A DNA stretch of 64,000 nucleotides from Saccharomycodes ludwigii (lineage: Eukaryota; Ascomycota; Saccharomycetes; Saccharomycodales; Saccharomycodaceae). Shown piece by piece: positions 1 to 9,775 of the stretch. How positions within the stretch are numbered: position 1 is the first letter of the stretch; each line of letters starts with the position of its first letter. The notes below the pieces were generated by a model. It did no database searches. It saw nothing but the letters and a program-made list of their open reading frames with translations, and was not told the origin of the DNA. The translations under genes and the position numbers were made by a program. The stretch covers positions 908,501 through 972,500 of the forward strand of contig NC_060204.1 of NCBI RefSeq assembly GCF_020623625.1. Direction: 5' to 3'.

Positions 1-512
1 TGTGTTTCTTCGCTTTCTAAATTGGCTTTAACTTTAATATATTCTTGGATTATGTTATAGTCAGTCAATTGTGGAATACCAAAATCCATACTTTCGTCAA
101 ATAATTCATATATCAGGTTAAAATTGTCTGTAATAATATCTCTATCAATGTTATTTTTCAAATTAAAGTATTTGCACAATAAGTTATGGAATAGATCTAA
201 ATATGTAATGCAGCTATTGATATTAATTAATTTTTCACTGTTATTAACAACAACAATGGCTAAAAAAATTAGATGGGATCTACTTATATGAACATAATGT
301 ATGTATTTATATTGCTCTGATTGTATAATCGGTAATAGTGATAATGTCGATGAATTTCTATTGTTAGTGATGGATGACCTGTAAAGTTTTTTGAAATCAT
401 CTATTAGATCATCCTCGTCACTTGGCAAATTAACCATTGGAGTGAAATTTTTGATTATCAGTGGTTTTAAGGTCAACTGATCTAGTATAGTTATTACATT
501 GCAAGTGCTCAT
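1..512 (-). CDS. APM2: AP-1-like adaptor complex mu subunit, N-terminal part (partial)
   Basis: The gene runs off the left edge; the first 170 codons are visible, starting at the ATG complementary to 510-512. The translation begins MSTCNVITILDQ and contains ELFDESMDFGIPQLTD, the signature at the end of the longin-like N-terminal domain of clathrin-adaptor medium (mu) chains. These subunits bind sorting signals in cargo at trans-Golgi and endosomal membranes. The non-canonical start and the IPQLTD..IIQEYIKVK wording fit Apm2 better than Apm1 or Apm4. The next gene matches YHL018W, the neighbour of APM2 (YHL019C) in S. cerevisiae, which supports the choice. The C-terminal cargo-binding domain lies outside the window, so APM1 cannot be fully excluded. 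Confidence 0.75.
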   Translation of the reverse strand, partial: MSTCNVITILDQLTLKPLIIKNFTPMVNLPSDEDDLIDDFKKLYRSSITNNRNSSTLSLLPIIQSEQYKYIHYVHISRSHLIFLAIVVVNNSEKLININSCITYLDLFHNLLCKYFNLKNNIDRDIITDNFNLIYELFDESMDFGIPQLTDYNIIQEYIKVKANLESEET

Positions 513-794
513 ATTGCCTTACTATATATATATATATATATATGTATGTATATATATTTTGCTTTGCCTTGCAACAATTGTATTATAAGAAAAACCTTTT
601 TTATAGTGTTTTTGTTTTTTTTGCTATTTTTTTGGGTAAAAAAAAAATACAAAGAGGAAGAAGAAAAAAAAAAAAAAAAAAAAAAAAAAATGATATATAG
701 TTTTTTGTCTAAAATAATCTTTTTAAAATGATAACAAATTCGATTGATTCGTAAAAGAAAAGGACAAAGAGAATATTAATAACACGTAGAAAAA

Positions 795-1130
795 ATGTAC
801 AATAAATTATCCAAAATAGCACCAATAGCAATTAGCCATCAAGAGTTACTAAAACAATTAGCATTAACACTACCAGACTGGCAACTATCATCTACTGGAA
901 AGTCCATAATAAAGAATTACACTCTACCAAATTATGAAAATACATGGGCATTTTTACAACAAGTTGCCATGAGATCGCATTTATGGGGCCATCATCCAAG
1001 TATAACGACTGTTTATAATAAAGTTAAAATAGAATTAACCACTCATGATGTAAACGGAGTAAGCGATATTGATATTAAATTGGGCACTAAAATAGATAAA
1101 TATGCATCTTACTTTATTAATCAAAAGTAA
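795..1130 (+). CDS. Pterin-4a-carbinolamine dehydratase family protein (YHL018W/Mco14-like)
   Basis: This 111-residue protein is the whole length of the PCD/DCoH family, a single compact alpha/beta domain. The family signature is visible: H62-x3-H66-H67-P68, then Y74-N-K, then T-T-H84-D-V, ending in a conserved Asp. The enzyme dehydrates 4a-hydroxy-tetrahydropterins. Fungi of this group have no aromatic amino-acid hydroxylase that I know of, so the physiological substrate is unclear; the yeast homologue has been placed in mitochondria. No strong presequence is obvious, though the first ten residues lack acidic amino acids. The gene diverges from the APM2-like gene, as in S. cerevisiae. Confidence 0.88.
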   Translation: MYNKLSKIAPIAISHQELLKQLALTLPDWQLSSTGKSIIKNYTLPNYENTWAFLQQVAMRSHLWGHHPSITTVYNKVKIELTTHDVNGVSDIDIKLGTKIDKYASYFINQK

Positions 1131-1310
1131 AAAAAAAGCATGGTGATGTTTAGCGGATAATATATATATATATATATGTATATATGTATTGTGTATATAC
1201 AAATATAAATAAATAAGATAGTAATCACGTCATATGAATATAATCAGATAATAAATACTTTTTACGCCTATATACAGACACTAGCACTAAGGCTCTCTTC
1301 TTGGTAATGC

Positions 1311-2120
1311 TCATTTGGGTTGTTGCTTTTCCTTTTCCAGTTTGGCTTCCAATTTTTCAAATTCCTTTAGAGCAATCTCCTCCTCTGGATCTAGAACTTG
1401 CACAACATTTTCTACCTCTTCGATGTAATGTTTTAACATAGACTCAATTCCACCTTTCAAAGTATCTTCACTGCTAGAACAACTCTTGCAAGCACCTTGA
1501 AGTTTCAAATAGACAGTTCCAGTTTTGGGGTCAAAGCCTCTGTATAAAATATCGCCTCCATCATCTTGGATAGCTGGTCTAATTCTTGTTTGAATTAATT
1601 CATCAATCATATCACTAATTTCTTGCTCTTCCTCATTTAATTCAAATTTAGGAAATGTTATCTCATAGCCACTTTCCCCAGAACTCTTGACGGTATGGAA
1701 CTTATCAGTCACACTTTCTTCTCCTTTAGCTAAATGTTGAGTTAAAATGTCTATAACTTCTGGTGTAATCTGGTTCCAATGTAGCAGTTCATCTTTATTA
1801 ACAGTAACAAAGTCATCACCGATCATTACAGATTCAACACCAGGACACAAGGCAATAATTTTTCTTGCCAATGGAGAGTGCTTTAACAATTCCTGATCTG
1901 TGTTTTTAATTTCCAAACTTGGTGCACCCCTTTTATCCAAAAATAGTTCACCATCTGTAGAAATAAACTTGATTGCATTCTCGTTGGGAGTAGAAAGTGT
2001 TTTGATATGAATGAACCTGATACTTTTATTTAATAATGGAGATGGTATTGTTTTTGTAATGGACAAATTTGTGCCGGCATTTTTAACAATAGTAGGATTT
2101 AGCTTTAATAACTTGAACAT
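1311..2120 (-). CDS. NFU1: Mitochondrial iron-sulfur cluster scaffold/delivery protein Nfu1
   Basis: The 269-residue protein has an N-terminal stretch rich in Lys, Asn, Ser and Thr that looks like a mitochondrial presequence. A Nfu_N domain follows (about residues 35-125), then the NifU C-terminal domain (about 165-240). The domain carries the cluster-binding CKSC at residues 211-214 inside LQGACKSC. Nfu1 transfers 4Fe-4S clusters to targets such as lipoate synthase and complex II in the mitochondrial matrix. The C-terminus is a charged helix rich in Glu and Lys. Length is close to S. cerevisiae Nfu1 (256). The gene lies tail-to-tail with the dehydratase gene. A long A-run on the coding strand (T-run at 2143-2168 on the plus strand) precedes the start codon. 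Confidence 0.93.
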   Translation of the reverse strand: MFKLLKLNPTIVKNAGTNLSITKTIPSPLLNKSIRFIHIKTLSTPNENAIKFISTDGELFLDKRGAPSLEIKNTDQELLKHSPLARKIIALCPGVESVMIGDDFVTVNKDELLHWNQITPEVIDILTQHLAKGEESVTDKFHTVKSSGESGYEITFPKFELNEEEQEISDMIDELIQTRIRPAIQDDGGDILYRGFDPKTGTVYLKLQGACKSCSSSEDTLKGGIESMLKHYIEEVENVVQVLDPEEEIALKEFEKLEAKLEKEKQQPK

Positions 2121-2570
2121 TTGAATATATAAAAGTATTGTACTTTTTTTTTTTTTTTTTTTTTTTTTGGTCTGTAGTTATTTAAAAATTATTAACGATT
2201 GTCTTAAATAGTGATTTATAAAAAAATAAAAAATAAAAAGGAAAAAGGAAAAAGGAAAAAGGAAAAAAAAAAAAAAAAACTTTAAAGAAGAAAAAAATAA
2301 TAATAAATAACTTTAATTGTATCAGCTTAAATATCTGACATCAATAACCATTTTTAAAAAGTTATTAATAACTCTTAACGTGTTATAACATTAGATTATG
2401 ATTTCTAAAGTACATAAACAAATATTTAAAATAAAATAAAATAAAATAAAATAAAATAAAATAAAACCCCTCTACAACTTGGTTCTTGTTCGTCCATTCT
2501 CTTATAATTTTTAAAAGTTTTTTGCTCTCTACCTCATCTTTTCTGTAAATAGTTAAATCTGTTTTGTTTT
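2121..2570. other. Intergenic: NFU1 leader and PTM1-like 3' flank
   Basis: No gene is visible. The stretch holds a T-run next to the NFU1 start, a block of AAAAGG repeats at about 2238-2262, and a pentanucleotide microsatellite of ATAAA (about 7 copies, 2429-2466). Confidence 0.6.
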
Positions 2571-4133
2571 TTATTTCTTAGATTCATCATCACGTTTATT
2601 ACCAACATTGTGAACATTTTCATCATCTACAGGATCTCTAAATGGGTTATCATCAAGATCATCCTCGACAACATTGGCATCGTCATCAATATCATTGAAT
2701 TCTTGTTCTAGTGAATGCAAATCATCCAAATCAAAATCAGCTATGTTTTCTGGGTCTGTAGGTAACTGTTGAGAACAGGCCAACATGTAAGATGTGGAAG
2801 TTGGTCTCCAAATAAAGGCGATAGAAACGAAAACAATGAAATATATAATGCTTGGCCAGAAATCAACAAAAAAGAATCTGGTTTTCCAATGTTGTTCCAC
2901 TAATTGAGTGCTTGACATTCCAAATACTACAAATGAGGTGATGACCAAAAAGATAAGAATGATAACTAATGAAAACACAATTATATTCAATAATTTCTTG
3001 TACATTTGTAATTTAACAACTTGTTTTTGCTCATTTAAAAACGCCAACGTAGAAGATAGTGATTTAATAATAGTTAGGTAAAAAACAAACAAACAGAAAC
3101 AGGCAGGGAAAAACGTAATCAAGGGTTTTAAACTGGTGTCGTCACTTGGGGTCAAATAATTTTGAATCAAATAAGCAAAAATCCAGGCATAGGTAAAGAT
3201 AGTAAACAATTGGCATCTTAACATTAACTTCTTGTTTAATTTGGGGAAAACAACACCGTAACCCAACGCAATAATCAGAACTAAGAAAAAACTAAAAGAT
3301 ATTTTCCCAGCACTGAATAATGATAAAAAAACCATATAGGCTTTGGCACCAGCACCGTTACCTGTTTCATTTCTAATGTCATAATAGGCCCAGACAAAAA
3401 TCGTTTCGGCCGTTAAAAACACGAAAAAGCCCAATAGGTACTTTTGCAATGGTAATAACTCATGTCTATGCTTCCAAAATGCAAATAAATACAAAAACAT
3501 AGCCACTGCATAGGCTACAGCCAATATCCCGTATAATGGTAATTTGTTAATTTCACTAGCGGGTAAATGGCCAAAGGCGTTTCTAAAATTAACAACTGAA
3601 GAATATTTTAGATTATCGTCACCGTCAGCGGAAAAAGTGTCGACACAATAATAGCCAGTTTTCTTGACTTGATACTTGACTTCATGTAAGCCAGTTTTTG
3701 ATTGATGGAAGGTATAAATTTCAGCTGACAGAGTGGTATTTTCATCAGTGTCTGGATTGTAAACTGGTGCTTCTTCAATTAAGAAATTACCTTTATCATC
3801 TGAGTCACATAACCCTAAATCAACAGCATAGTCATCACAAATATATTTTAGTTCACCATTAGTACCAGGTATTTCCTTACCAATGTGGAGATAGTCCTCG
3901 TAATCAAATATAATTACACTTATATCTTCATCATCGTTGGAAGTTTTTTGTAGGTTGAAAGAAATGAATGGATCTACTTTACCACCCCAATCTTCTTTTG
4001 AGTACATACCACTACATACTTCGCCATTATTTTGGTTTAAAGTTTTTTTATCGGCTTGAACTAAAGCTGGCAAACGTGCTACTGATAGTAATAACAGTAA
4101 GGTTGCGAACAGTGGTTTTATAAAATTGTTCAT
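2571..4133 (-). CDS. PTM1: PTM1/YHL017W-type seven-transmembrane Golgi protein (LU7TM/GOST family)
   Basis: The 520-residue protein begins with a cleavable signal peptide (hydrophobic residues about 8-27). A luminal domain of roughly 170 residues follows, with cysteines and a beta-rich look, then about seven hydrophobic helices between residues 200 and 455. The tail is very acidic, with DDD/DLDD clusters. This is the architecture of the lung seven-transmembrane receptor/GOST family, whose yeast members Ptm1 and YHL017W are membrane proteins found in secretory compartments; their molecular function is unknown. S. cerevisiae has two duplicates, one beside NFU1 (YKL039W) and one beside YHL018W. 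This single copy lies next to both, so it is the unduplicated ancestor-type gene. Confidence 0.87.
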   Translation of the reverse strand: MNNFIKPLFATLLLLLSVARLPALVQADKKTLNQNNGEVCSGMYSKEDWGGKVDPFISFNLQKTSNDDEDISVIIFDYEDYLHIGKEIPGTNGELKYICDDYAVDLGLCDSDDKGNFLIEEAPVYNPDTDENTTLSAEIYTFHQSKTGLHEVKYQVKKTGYYCVDTFSADGDDNLKYSSVVNFRNAFGHLPASEINKLPLYGILAVAYAVAMFLYLFAFWKHRHELLPLQKYLLGFFVFLTAETIFVWAYYDIRNETGNGAGAKAYMVFLSLFSAGKISFSFFLVLIIALGYGVVFPKLNKKLMLRCQLFTIFTYAWIFAYLIQNYLTPSDDTSLKPLITFFPACFCLFVFYLTIIKSLSSTLAFLNEQKQVVKLQMYKKLLNIIVFSLVIILIFLVITSFVVFGMSSTQLVEQHWKTRFFFVDFWPSIIYFIVFVSIAFIWRPTSTSYMLACSQQLPTDPENIADFDLDDLHSLEQEFNDIDDDANVVEDDLDDNPFRDPVDDENVHNVGNKRDDESKK

Positions 4134-4679
4134 TTATATATGTTTGTTTGTTCTGTTCTTGGTTGTTGTTGTTGTTTTTTTTTTTTTTTTTTTTTATTTT
4201 TGCAATGAAAACAATTAGTATATTATTAGGTTAATTGTTAAATATAAAGTTTTTAAATGTTTATATTTTTTTTTTTTTATTTTTATTCATAAGCATTTTT
4301 TCTACTCCTTTTTTTTTTTTTTTTTTTTAAATTAAATTAAATTTTATTTATTTTTTTCGGGTTTGTTGAACAGCTGAGTTTTTTTTTTTTGTTTTTTTTA
4401 TTTTGTTTATTCGGACTATCAAACAGCCTACCGCATAAACCACTACTCGGAATATATACAAAAATATCCGATTTCCTTCGTGTTTTGTGGTAATCGTTTT
4501 TTTTTTATTTTATTTTATTCCACAGCGCAATTAAACAAAACAAACTTATAAAGTTATACAATTGGAATCTACTAACTGAATCACATCTGTTTCCTGTTTT
4601 TATAAAGCCACATATCAATCACTCAATTAGGTTATATAAACAGTCAGAATATTAAAAAAAAAAAAAAAGAAAAAATTAT
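4134..4679. promoter_or_regulatory. Divergent intergenic region between PTM1-like gene and SPC42
   Basis: This is a shared upstream region for two divergent genes. It is dominated by T-runs (for example 4175-4194 and 4309-4328) and an A-run just before SPC42 (about 4655-4675). I see no canonical cell-cycle box (ACGCGT), although SPC42 homologues are cell-cycle regulated. No further gene is visible. Confidence 0.5.
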
Positions 4680-6332
4680 ATGAATTCTTCTTACGCTAAT
4701 AACCCCAATAATATATCACCCACTCCAAGAAGATATAACCGTCGAAATTATCCCAATACTACCAACCTTGACATGAACAACAATGGTACCACTAACTTCT
4801 TTTCCAATCCTGGTTATGGTGATTTTATTCCAAGAGATACAGTTCCTCCTCCTCCGTTAAATAAACCAGCTTTTAATAATAATGAAAATGTCTTTGGGAC
4901 TACTGCCAATCCAAGTAATAATATAACAACAGCAGATGTCGGTATTAATAACCCTATAATACCAGAAGAATATAAGAGAAACTCAGAGTTAATTAGTAGG
5001 TTATTAAAACAAAATCAAGAAGTAATTAATAAATTGAATGATAAGCAAGATGAAATCGATAAATTAAACTTATTGGTAGGTTCGTTGAGAGGTAAATTAA
5101 TTAAATATACCGAATTAAACAAAAAATTGACTCGCAAACTTAATGAACAACAAAAAACATTTGACAGCACTCTGATCGATCGTAATATAGTAAATGGTGA
5201 AGAAAAAAGAGAAGAATCGCCGCTACAAAGAGATTTCATTCAAATTAATAAAAATAAAAACACCAAGAGTAACAGCGATTCTAATAATTTTGGCTTGTCT
5301 AAAGAAACACCAGTAAAAAAACAGCAAAAAAATACTGTTTTTCTCGAGAATGATTCGAAAATTAATGAATTGAATGATAAATTGGATATGTTAATGAACT
5401 TTGTTAAGGAAAAACAAGGAAATGCCTCTTCCATTAATCCTAATACACCTATCGCACTTAATAATAACCATAAGTCTAGCAAACATGACTCGAACAATAA
5501 TGTTCTCGGTGATACAGAAACACGACAAGAACAAGATTTCAACAAAAAACAATATACCGTAACTGATGAAGATATATTAGTCCAAGAAAGTAAAGAATTA
5601 AAAGATTTAGAGATGAAAATCGAGGAAATGAAAAGAAAATTGTTAATAAAAAAGCAAAATGAGCTAAGAAAAGTTTCATTGAACCAAGAATTATTAGATT
5701 TGATGGATAAATTAGATCCTAGTCCTCCTCAACAACTGCCAATTCCCGCTCCTCCACCCGCTCCTACAACATCAAATAAGCATTATAACTCCAGTTACAT
5801 CAATCATCAACATCCTTATCATTATCATCGCTACTATCATACCCCTAATAATGATGCATATGAAAATGTCCCACATAGTAATAACGAGAAAAATAATGAT
5901 TTCTGTGAACATTGTTATAAAGCTTCAATGGCCATGAAAAATGACAGACCACTGACGTCTTCGCCTCTTTTAAATCATCCAGATCCTAAGAGTAGCAGTA
6001 TTGGTAATAATGGGAGTAGGAAAAACAATAAGAGCAACAATTTAAGAAACATAAGTTCTGCAAGATCAACAAACCATAACCACAATACAGCTAATAATAT
6101 AAGTGATTTTATTATAACACCTGATTCTTCTTCAACATCATTGGATCGAGATTTCTATCGTAGAGTGCATAATAACGGTACAAAAAGAAGAAATCGTAAT
6201 AACAGAAGCAAAGAACATGATGATTTAAGCAATGAAGATAATTACAGTGATGAAGACCAAGATGACCTGAGCCAGCCAAATCCACAAGATATCAATGACA
6301 GTGTTTTACAAAGAAAAAAAGAACTATGGTGA
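4680..6332 (+). CDS. SPC42: Spindle pole body central-plaque protein Spc42
   Basis: Recognised from three blocks shared with S. cerevisiae Spc42: an N-terminal SPTPRRY-type block; the PEEYKRNSELI start of a long coiled coil (about residues 97-165) with regular Leu/Ile heptads; and a second coiled coil (about 300-340) containing KELKDLEMKIEEMKRK and LRKVSLNQEL. A C-terminal FCEHCYKA motif parallels the ECSNDLY region. Spc42 forms the hexagonal crystalline core layer of the spindle pole body. At 550 residues it is much longer than the S. cerevisiae protein (363). The extra length is Asn/Ser-rich linker between the coils and a basic-then-acidic tail. In S. cerevisiae SPC42 (YKL042W) lies near NFU1 and PTM1, in agreement with this context. 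Confidence 0.92.
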   Translation: MNSSYANNPNNISPTPRRYNRRNYPNTTNLDMNNNGTTNFFSNPGYGDFIPRDTVPPPPLNKPAFNNNENVFGTTANPSNNITTADVGINNPIIPEEYKRNSELISRLLKQNQEVINKLNDKQDEIDKLNLLVGSLRGKLIKYTELNKKLTRKLNEQQKTFDSTLIDRNIVNGEEKREESPLQRDFIQINKNKNTKSNSDSNNFGLSKETPVKKQQKNTVFLENDSKINELNDKLDMLMNFVKEKQGNASSINPNTPIALNNNHKSSKHDSNNNVLGDTETRQEQDFNKKQYTVTDEDILVQESKELKDLEMKIEEMKRKLLIKKQNELRKVSLNQELLDLMDKLDPSPPQQLPIPAPPPAPTTSNKHYNSSYINHQHPYHYHRYYHTPNNDAYENVPHSNNEKNNDFCEHCYKASMAMKNDRPLTSSPLLNHPDPKSSSIGNNGSRKNNKSNNLRNISSARSTNHNHNTANNISDFIITPDSSSTSLDRDFYRRVHNNGTKRRNRNNRSKEHDDLSNEDNYSDEDQDDLSQPNPQDINDSVLQRKKELW

Positions 6333-6921
6333 GTTTCAATTATTTTAGTGTATTTAAAATGAAAGAAAAATAAGGGACAAATTGATAAGTATGTATAATG
6401 TATAGTATGGATATTCTCTGAATTTGTTAATGTTAGATAGAATTAAAAAAAAAAAAAAAAAAAAAAAAAGAGGATTTATAATATATGAGTCTTGGTCAGT
6501 ATAATAGTAGTACTGATATGTGTATTTTATTTACAGATTCTTATACCAACCCTTTGTAAGTTGTTAGTAATTTTAAAATGTGATATTGTAAGAAAATAAA
6601 AAGTGAGTAAAATAATACTGTTGGTTAATGGGAAATAAAAGGCATACAGCTATAAGATAAAGAATGGACACTTCAGATTGATCCATTGGGAAGCTTTCCC
6701 CTCACAGACACTTTAATTTTTTTTTTTTTTTTATGAAAAAAATTTTTTTCTTTTTTTTTTTTTTTTTTTTTTGGCTTTCATTATTACGATTTTTGTAACT
6801 GTACTTCAAATTTTTTCTTTTGCTTTTTGAATCTTGCTTGATTTTTAGAAATATTCTAAATAAAAAGAAAGAAAGAAAGAAAGAAAGAAAGAAAAACGAA
6901 AATTGATAAGCTCAGCTAAAA
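6333..6921. other. Intergenic between SPC42 and OTU2
   Basis: No gene is seen. It contains an A-run (about 6446-6469), two T-runs (6718-6732 and 6751-6771), and a GAAA tetranucleotide microsatellite (about 6861-6893) close to the OTU2 start. Confidence 0.55.
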
Positions 6922-7980
6922 ATGACAGAAGATGGACAAAACATGACAGAAGATGGACAAAAAATGACAGAGGATGAGCAAAAACGACAAATATCGAAAT
7001 CAGATCCACAGGTCTCACTAACCTTTGACGCCTTATTAAAAAAGCATAGAAAAGAAAAAAAAGATTTGCAAAATCAAATAACTGGCATGAAAAAACAAGC
7101 ATCCAAATCAAAAAGGAAACAAATCAACAATAGATGTATTGAACTAGAAGAAAAACTAAAATTAGATCATGAACAAGAACTCAAGAATTGGAAAGTTGCA
7201 AATAACATGATCGATGAAAATGATGAAGATGACAACGACAATTACACCGAAATAACCCCTGAAAAGCTCATTGAACAATTGAGTCTATCCCAAGACCCTT
7301 CTCCGGAAAAGACATCGAGTAAAAATGACAACTATGCTGCGCTACCGCAACCTACCAGACGTCGTAATCGACAAAGGGAAAAACTGGCTAAAAGAGAAGC
7401 AGAAATCCAAAGAATAAAAGAAGAAGCACGCAAAGAAGCATATGAACAACCCGATTTGAAGAAAATAGAACAAGAAACATTGGAAAAAATCTATGAAATT
7501 AAATCTTTAAAACAAGTTGATATAAAGCCAGATGGTCATTGTTTGTTTGCATCCATATTAGACCAATTGAAATTGAGACATAGTAACGTACAACATCCAT
7601 ATTGTTTCCCTCAGACATACACTAAAAATACCCATATTAATGATCTTGATGTTTATGATTTACGTTCGTTAGCTGCTTGCCACATTAGAGAACATAGCAA
7701 CGACTTTACACCATACTTGTTTGATGAAAGTACGATGAGTTTAAAAGATGTTAACCAATATACTAAATCATTAGAAGAAACTGCTTGTTGGGGTGGTGAC
7801 GTTGAACTAATGGCCTTGTCTAACATCTTTCAATGTTGTATTGCAATTATTTCTAGTGGCAAATCCACTATTATTATTAATGAAGATAAATTCAAATCAA
7901 TGAACCCTGAATTGAAGTTGGTTTATTATAAACATAGTTATGCTCTAGGTGAGCATTATAACTCATTGCATGATATATAA
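6922..7980 (+). CDS. OTU2: OTU-domain deubiquitinase Otu2
   Basis: The first about 200 residues are charged and helical, with many Lys/Glu heptads. They end in an OTU cysteine-protease domain (about 195-352). The catalytic block reads KPDGHCLFASI with nucleophile Cys207 and Asp204; the C-terminal catalytic His is probably His345 in GEHYNSLHDI. Yeast Otu2 acts on ubiquitinated small-subunit ribosomal protein eS7 during translation and 40S recycling. The coding region opens with three in-frame tandem copies of a 21-bp unit, each beginning ATG and encoding MTEDxQx, so the start could be at 6922, 6943 or 6964. I give the longest form. In S. cerevisiae OTU2 is YHL013C, next to YLF2, as here. Confidence 0.92.
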   Translation: MTEDGQNMTEDGQKMTEDEQKRQISKSDPQVSLTFDALLKKHRKEKKDLQNQITGMKKQASKSKRKQINNRCIELEEKLKLDHEQELKNWKVANNMIDENDEDDNDNYTEITPEKLIEQLSLSQDPSPEKTSSKNDNYAALPQPTRRRNRQREKLAKREAEIQRIKEEARKEAYEQPDLKKIEQETLEKIYEIKSLKQVDIKPDGHCLFASILDQLKLRHSNVQHPYCFPQTYTKNTHINDLDVYDLRSLAACHIREHSNDFTPYLFDESTMSLKDVNQYTKSLEETACWGGDVELMALSNIFQCCIAIISSGKSTIIINEDKFKSMNPELKLVYYKHSYALGEHYNSLHDI

Positions 7981-8136
7981 TGGGATCATATATAACTAAT
8001 TAATTTTTTAAATTTTTTTTTAATTTTTTTTTTTTAATATCTTCTAATAGTGCTTTTACTATTAATAACAATACTTGTTGTTTGTTGTCGTTGTTGTTTT
8101 ACTAGTAAGCACGATTAATGTTAAATCAAAGCCTTT

Positions 8137-8168
<32 letters not shown>

Positions 8169-8187
8169 CTTAGAACGATTTATACGC

Positions 8188-8228
<41 letters not shown>

Positions 8229-8269
8229 ATAACACTCATATTAGGACCCAAAAGAAAATCAAACTAACA

Positions 8270-9535
8270 ATGAAATTCTCATTAGTTTTATTTAGTACTC
8301 CGGTCAAAAAAGTACTGTTAGGTCGACCAACAAATAATTTAACCTCGGGGATCGTTGGCCTGGCAAACGTTGGAAAATCAACTTTTTTCCAAGCAATTAC
8401 ACAATCTAAATTGGGAAATCCAGCAAATTATCCATTTGCCACCATAGAGCCCGAAGAAGCAAGAGTCATTGTACCCAGTAAAAGATTACAGCATCTAAGT
8501 AACTTGTATCAAACGGCAAAGCCAGTTCCCTCTACTTTAACCATATATGATATTGCGGGATTAACTCGAGGAGCTTCAAATGGTGAAGGGTTAGGTAACA
8601 AATTTCTAAATGATATTCGGCATGTTGATGGGATTTATCAGGTAGTTAGGGGCTTTATGAAAGAAGATATTACACACATCGAGGGCAGTGTTGATCCCGT
8701 AAGAGATCTAAGTGTTGTTCAAGATGAATTGATTTTAAAAGATATAGAGTATCTAGAACGTATTAGAGAAAGATTGCAAAAGAAAATGAACAAAACCGCA
8801 AAAAGTTGTAATGATTATAAAGAAATGGAATTTGAAATGAATTTGTTAAACTCTTTGGAAGAACATTTGTACGGAGGGCAAAAAATATATCATTATAAGC
8901 AGAGCAATGGATCCGCTTGGACTGAAAAGGAAGTTGCGGTTTTAAATAAACACAATTTTCTAACTGCTAAGCCAAGTGTTATTCTTTTGAACGTCTCTCC
9001 TAAAGACTACCTGCTACAAACTAACCAATTTAAAGATAATGTTTATAAGTGGATACAAGAATTCTCTCCTGGTGATCCGCTATTGTTGTTTAGCGCTGAA
9101 TTTGAAACAAAATATAACGAGTTAATGTGCACAGAAAATAAAGCTCCAAAACAACTCCAAGAATATTGCAGAGAAATAGTGGACGGTGAAGCCATTGTGA
9201 AGGATATAAAGAGTGCTTTGCCTGAAATCATTACACTAATGAGGGAGAAATTAGGTCTAATCAGTTTCTTCACTTGTGGTCCCTTAGAATGCAGACAATG
9301 GTCGATTAGAAAGGGTGCCACCGCTCCTAATGCTGCAGGGATAATTCATACAAGCTTGGAACAAACGTTTATCAGTGCTGAAATTATCAAGTATAGTGAT
9401 CTTGCTGCTTTAAGCCCCCCATTCCAGGAATCTTTTCTGAAAAACAATGGGAAAATTAAGCGTGCAGGTAAGAATTATATTATGGAAGATGGTGACGTTG
9501 CACTTTTCAAAGCAGCAAAAGGAAATGCCAGATAA
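8270..9535 (+). CDS. YLF2: Obg-like ATPase of the YchF/OLA1 family (Ylf2)
   Basis: The 421-residue protein has the YchF G-domain followed by a C-terminal TGS domain. The P-loop is G30LANVGKST38. Switch II is the DIAGLTRGAS block near residue 95, typical of YchF proteins that prefer ATP. The insertion helical domain follows, and the C-terminus reads FFTCGPLECRQWSIRKGATA...TSLEQTFISAEI, the TGS region. The VLLGRP lead-in matches the N-terminus of OLA1-type proteins. S. cerevisiae has Ola1 and the divergent Ylf2. The substitutions in the TGS domain (for example CGPLECRQW instead of the usual GxDEVRxW) and the position next to OTU2 and RPS20 (YHL013-015) point to Ylf2. Its precise function is not known. 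Confidence 0.9.
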   Translation: MKFSLVLFSTPVKKVLLGRPTNNLTSGIVGLANVGKSTFFQAITQSKLGNPANYPFATIEPEEARVIVPSKRLQHLSNLYQTAKPVPSTLTIYDIAGLTRGASNGEGLGNKFLNDIRHVDGIYQVVRGFMKEDITHIEGSVDPVRDLSVVQDELILKDIEYLERIRERLQKKMNKTAKSCNDYKEMEFEMNLLNSLEEHLYGGQKIYHYKQSNGSAWTEKEVAVLNKHNFLTAKPSVILLNVSPKDYLLQTNQFKDNVYKWIQEFSPGDPLLLFSAEFETKYNELMCTENKAPKQLQEYCREIVDGEAIVKDIKSALPEIITLMREKLGLISFFTCGPLECRQWSIRKGATAPNAAGIIHTSLEQTFISAEIIKYSDLAALSPPFQESFLKNNGKIKRAGKNYIMEDGDVALFKAAKGNAR

Positions 9536-9671
9536 ATAGTTAAGAAAACATGTATATATTTAAAACAGTAAACAAAAAGTTTGTATATAATAATCCAAGA
9601 GTGTTACTTCTTTTAAAAATAATGAAATAATACAGATAAATCTGTACTCCAACAGTAACAAATAATAATAA

Positions 9672-9775
9672 AAAGTCAGAGCATTTGACAAAAAAGGTGT
9701 CTCATGAAAATTAAATTCTTCGAAGAGCTGGGTTTATAGCAAATGGCTTTGTAGCCTTGGTCTCATCATAAAACA
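9672..9775 (-). ncRNA. SNR69: C/D-box snoRNA snR69-like (25S rRNA Cm2948 guide)
   Basis: On the minus strand a C box ATGATGA (complement of 9763-9769) and a D box CTGA (complement of 9676-9679) lie about 90 nt apart. Between them is TAAACCCAGCTC, complementary over 12 nt to 25S rRNA GAGCUGGGUUUA. Counting five nucleotides from a degenerate D' box (TCGA) puts the modified base on C2948 by my recall of the yeast rRNA. That is the target of S. cerevisiae snR69, which I recall as lying in the PTM1-RGT1 neighbourhood of chromosome XI, so the location also fits. A CATGAGA block may be the C' box. The terminal stem is weak, so the ends are approximate. Confidence 0.8.

Noticed and set aside
546-731. 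Small ORF with poly-Phe and poly-Lys
   Set aside because: Encoded by homopolymer T and A runs in an upstream region; no family resemblance.
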